The position numbers and the translations under genes were made by a program. From RBG-16-64-13 sp963718375 (GTDB lineage Bacteria > Actinomycetota > Thermoleophilia > RBG-16-64-13): DNA of 64,000 nt. Of the stretch, positions 61,311-64,000 are shown piece by piece; position 1 is the stretch's first letter; each line of letters opens with the position of its first letter. The DNA lies in contig CAVQZD010000012.1 of assembly GCA_963718375.1 (NCBI GenBank), positions 1 through 64,000 on the forward strand, written 5' to 3'. Below the pieces are notes generated by a model that saw only the letters and a list, made by a program, of their open reading frames with translations, was not told the origin of the DNA and did no database searches.

Positions 61311-61889
61311 ATGTTGAAGACCGTACGGCAAAGCTTGGTGGTCCTGCTGGCGCTGGGCCTGCTCACCGGCGTCGTCTACCCGCTGGTGGTGACGGGCATC
61401 GCTCAAGGACTCTTCGCGCACAAGGCGGGGGGCAGCATGATAGTGCAGGGCGAGCAGACTGTGGGCTCGCAGCTCATCGGGCAACCGTTCAGCGACCCGG
61501 GCTACTTCTGGTCGCGACCGTCGGCCACTGCGGACACACCTTACAACGCAGCAGCCTCTTCCGGCTCCAACCTGGGCCCCACCAACCCCGCTCTGCTCGA
61601 GGCCATCGAGGCGCGCATCGCCGCGCTGCGCGCCGCCGACCCGGGCAACACCGCTCCCGTCCCCATCGACCTGGTCACGGCCTCGGCCAGTGGCCTCGAC
61701 CCACACATAAGCCCGGCGGCGGCTGAGTACCAGGTGGCTCGGGTGGCCCGGGAACGTGGGCTTAGCGCGGAGCAAGTGAGGGCACTCGTAGCCGAACACA
61801 CCGAGGGCAGGCAGTGGTTCGTGTTCGGAGAGCCCAGGGTGAACGTGCTGGAGCTCAACCTCGCTCTCGACTCCCTAAGCGGGCGGTGA
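61311..61889 (+). CDS. kdpC: KdpC subunit of the Kdp ATPase
   Basis: 192 residues, one N-terminal transmembrane helix (SLVVLLALGLLTGVVYPLVV), then the KdpC domain with GSQLIGQPFSDPGYFWSRPS, SGSNLGPTNPALLEAI, PIDLVTASASGLDPHISPAA and NVLELNLALD. Stabilises KdpB with KdpA. Four bases before kdpD. Confidence 0.95.
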   Translation: MLKTVRQSLVVLLALGLLTGVVYPLVVTGIAQGLFAHKAGGSMIVQGEQTVGSQLIGQPFSDPGYFWSRPSATADTPYNAAASSGSNLGPTNPALLEAIEARIAALRAADPGNTAPVPIDLVTASASGLDPHISPAAAEYQVARVARERGLSAEQVRALVAEHTEGRQWFVFGEPRVNVLELNLALDSLSGR

Positions 61890-61893
61890 TCTC

Positions 61894-64000
61894 TTGGAGG
61901 AGTACCGTCGCCCCGACCCCGACCGTCTGCTGGAGCAGCTGAGCTCCGGGGAGTCGCCCGACGGGCGGGGCAGCCTGAAGATCTTCTTCGGTTACGTGGC
62001 CGGCGTGGGCAAGACCTATGCCATGTTGGACGCCGCACAGAAGCTGGCGGCCACCGGCGCTGAAGTGGTCATAGGGTATGTGGAGCCGCACGGCCGGGTG
62101 GAGACCGAAGTGCTGATGGAGGGGTTGGAGGTACTCCCTCCTGCGCGGTGGGATTACCGGGGAGTGGAGCTGCGCGAGTTCGACCTCGACGGAGCCCTCG
62201 AGCGCCACCCGCAGCTGATGCTGGTGGACGAGCTGGCCCACACCAACGCTCCGGGCGCCAGGCACGCCAAGCGCTGGCAGGACGTCAAGGAGCTGCTCGA
62301 AGCGGGCATCAGCGTCTACACCACGCTCAACGTCCAGCACCTGGAGAGCCTGAACGACGTCATCGCCGGGATAACCGGCATCGAGGTCCGGGAGACCATC
62401 CCAGATGAGGTGTTCGACGACGCCGACTCGGTGGAGGTGGTGGACCTGCCTCCGCGCGAGCTGGTGGAGCGGCTGCATCAGGGCAAGATCTACATACCCG
62501 ATCAGGCGGAGCGCGCAGTCGAGGGCTTCTTCACCGGAGCGAACCTGGGGGCGCTCCGCGAGATCGCGCTGCGCCGGACCGCCGACCGCGTACACATGCA
62601 CGTGGAGAGAGCGCGTCTCGCGACCGCCGGGCCTGAGCATACCTGGGCGACCGCCGAGACCATCCTCGTGTGCGTAGGGCCCAGCCCCACTTCGGCCGAC
62701 GTCATCCGCTCCTCCAAGCGGTTGGCCGCTTCGCTGAACGCCCGCTGGATAGCGGTGGGCGTGGAAGGGGCCCGGGGCCAAGAGGGCGGGTCAGGGCAAC
62801 AGCAAGCGCTGATGAGCAACATGCAGCTGGCCGAGCGCCTGGGAGCGGAGACGGCCACGGTGGCCGGGGCCAACGTGGCCGAGGACATAGTCGAGCTATG
62901 CGCACGCGCACAACGTCACCAAGATCGTCATTGGCAAGACGGCCCAATCCCGATGGAAGCGGGCGCTGGGGAGCAATGTCGTCGACCAGTTGCTCGAACT
63001 CAGCGGGGACATCGACGTGTGCTTGATCCACGGCAAGGCCTTGGCGCCCGAGGCGGCGCCTGTGCTCGTGAGGCGGCGCGCCCCTGTCGCCTGGCAGGGG
63101 TACGCGTGGGCGCTTGTGGCGTGCCTACTGGCGTCGTTGGTGGCGTGGGCGTTTCAGGACTTCGGCTTGGCCGAGACCAACAAGGCCTTGGTGTTCTTGC
63201 TGGCGGTCGCGTTGGTGGCCGCCCGGTTCGGCTTGGGCCCGGGTATCACCGCCGCCTTCGTGGGCGTGCTGGCCTTCGACTTCTTCTTCGTTCCGCCCTA
63301 CCTGACTTTCGCGGTGGCGGACGCGCAGTACGTCATCACCTTCGCCATCTTGATGGTGGTCGCCGTCATCGTCAGTTCGCTCGCCGCGCGCCTGCGCAAC
63401 CAAGTGCGGGCCTCTCGCGCCAGGGAGCGGAGGTTGGAGGCGCTGTATCGGATGAGTCGCGAGCTATCGGGGATGGCGGGCCGGCACCAGTTGGCTGCCG
63501 TCGCACAGAGGGAGGTCCGGGAGACCTTCGGTGCCGACACGTCTCTGTACCTGCCCGGCAGCGATGGTCGTTTGGAGCCGGTGGTTTCGTCGGGCGCGGC
63601 CGACGTGCCCGGCCAGCGCGAAGCGGCTGTGGCGCAATGGGTGATGGACCACGCGCACATCGCCGGAGAAGGCACCGACACCCTACCCGACGCCAAGGGG
63701 CTGTTCGTGCCGCTGCTCACACCTCGAGGCACGGTGGGCGTGCTCAGGGTGGCTCAGCCGGAGCAGGAGACGCTGCTGCTGCCCGACAACCGGCAGCTGC
63801 TCGAGACGCTGGCTCAGCAGATAGGCGTGGCCATCGAGCGGGACGAGCTCGTGGAAGAGACGCGGGGCGTGGTGCTGGAGATCGAGAGAGAGCGGCTGCG
63901 CAGCTCGCTGCTCAGCTCGGTCTCGCATGACCTCAGGACCCCCCTGGCGGCCATCGCCGGGGCGAGCAGCACCCTGCTGGAGCTGAGCGACTCCGCCGAC
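61894..64000 (+). CDS. kdpD: KdpD sensor kinase, partial (runs off right edge, one frameshift)
   Basis: TTG start. The N-terminal KdpD domain has LKIFFGYVAGVGKTYAMLDAA (Walker A-like), LPRYEHRG-equivalent WDYRGVELREF, VDELAHTNAPG and TTLNVQHLESLND; a USP-like domain follows. One extra C near 62897 breaks the frame; beyond it come IVIGKTAQSRWKR, four membrane helices (LLASLVAWAF to FFFVPPYLTF), a GAF-like region and the start of the kinase domain (SVSHDLRTPLAAIAGASS, with the phospho-accepting His). It senses K+ limitation or turgor and controls kdp through KdpE, which would lie beyond the window. Confidence 0.93.

Noticed and set aside
1..64000. tRNA, rRNA or CRISPR arrays
   Set aside because: No T-loop or CCA-type cloverleaf pattern, no rRNA-like block, and no regularly spaced repeats were found on reading; the only repeats are those listed.

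Overview
The window is a high-GC chromosomal segment with actinobacterial traits: frequent GTG/TTG starts, ATGA/GTGA gene overlaps, and an AraR-type LacI operator. It most likely comes from an anaerobic or microaerophilic, deep-branching Actinomycetota (a Coriobacteriia- or Thermoleophilia-like lineage). This placement is inferred from gene content; no rRNA or tRNA gene is visible. Supporting content is futalosine-route menaquinone synthesis, a molybdenum-cofactor block, three cytoplasmic-looking DMSO-reductase-family Mo/W enzymes, a stand-alone HdrABC set, a flavodiiron protein and Acr3 arsenite efflux.

Layout. 0-0.8 kb: broken CpaF-like secretion ATPase (minus strand). 0.9-4.7 kb: Mo-cofactor genes mobA, mobB, moaA, moaC, a MOSC protein and mog. 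4.7-7.0 kb: GGDEF protein and a GT4 glycosyltransferase. 7.0-14.8 kb: menaquinone block (UbiD-like mqnL, UbiA-like mqnP, menG, mqnE, mqnA, mqnC), interrupted by a lipoprotein gene framed by hairpin repeats. 14.8-17.2 kb: pdxS-pdxT, then a RelE/HigB-type toxin-antitoxin pair bracketed by a 60-bp duplication of the pdxT 3' end. 17.2-19.4 kb: GT39-like membrane transferase. 19.5-26.3 kb: acetylene-hydratase/catechol-dehydroxylase-like molybdoenzyme with a small ferredoxin subunit, then a two-subunit enzyme matching pyrogallol-phloroglucinol transhydroxylase (AthL/BthL). 26.3-32.3 kb: arabinose genes galM-araB-araR divergent from araA-araD. 32.4-35.1 kb: a second transhydroxylase-like large subunit with no small subunit, behind its own two-dyad operator. 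35-38 kb: nitroreductase remnant, VapBC remnant, flavodiiron protein, DUF305 and SHOCT proteins. 38.3-49.6 kb: xylose-isomerase-like protein, xylulokinase, ROK repressor, sugar ABC transporter, GH3 glycosidase. 49.7-53.4 kb: hdrCBA. 53.5-54.9 kb: arsR-acr3. 55.3-57.0 kb: RNase J. 57.1-64.0 kb: a tiny membrane ORF and kdpFABCD (kdpD runs off the right end).

How it fits together. The Mo-cofactor genes can supply the three molybdoenzymes. The arabinose, xylose and GH3 genes process hemicellulose sugars, and the transhydroxylase acts on pyrogallol or gallate-derived rings. Together they suggest an anaerobe living on plant polymers and polyphenols; this physiological picture is inference. Many genes carry one or a few single-base frameshifts, concentrated in 0-5.5 kb and 35-48 kb. 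The 24 kb between 11.2 and 35.1 kb shows none. Protein similarity continues across the breaks and gene lengths are off by exactly one base, so most breaks look like consensus errors rather than gene death.
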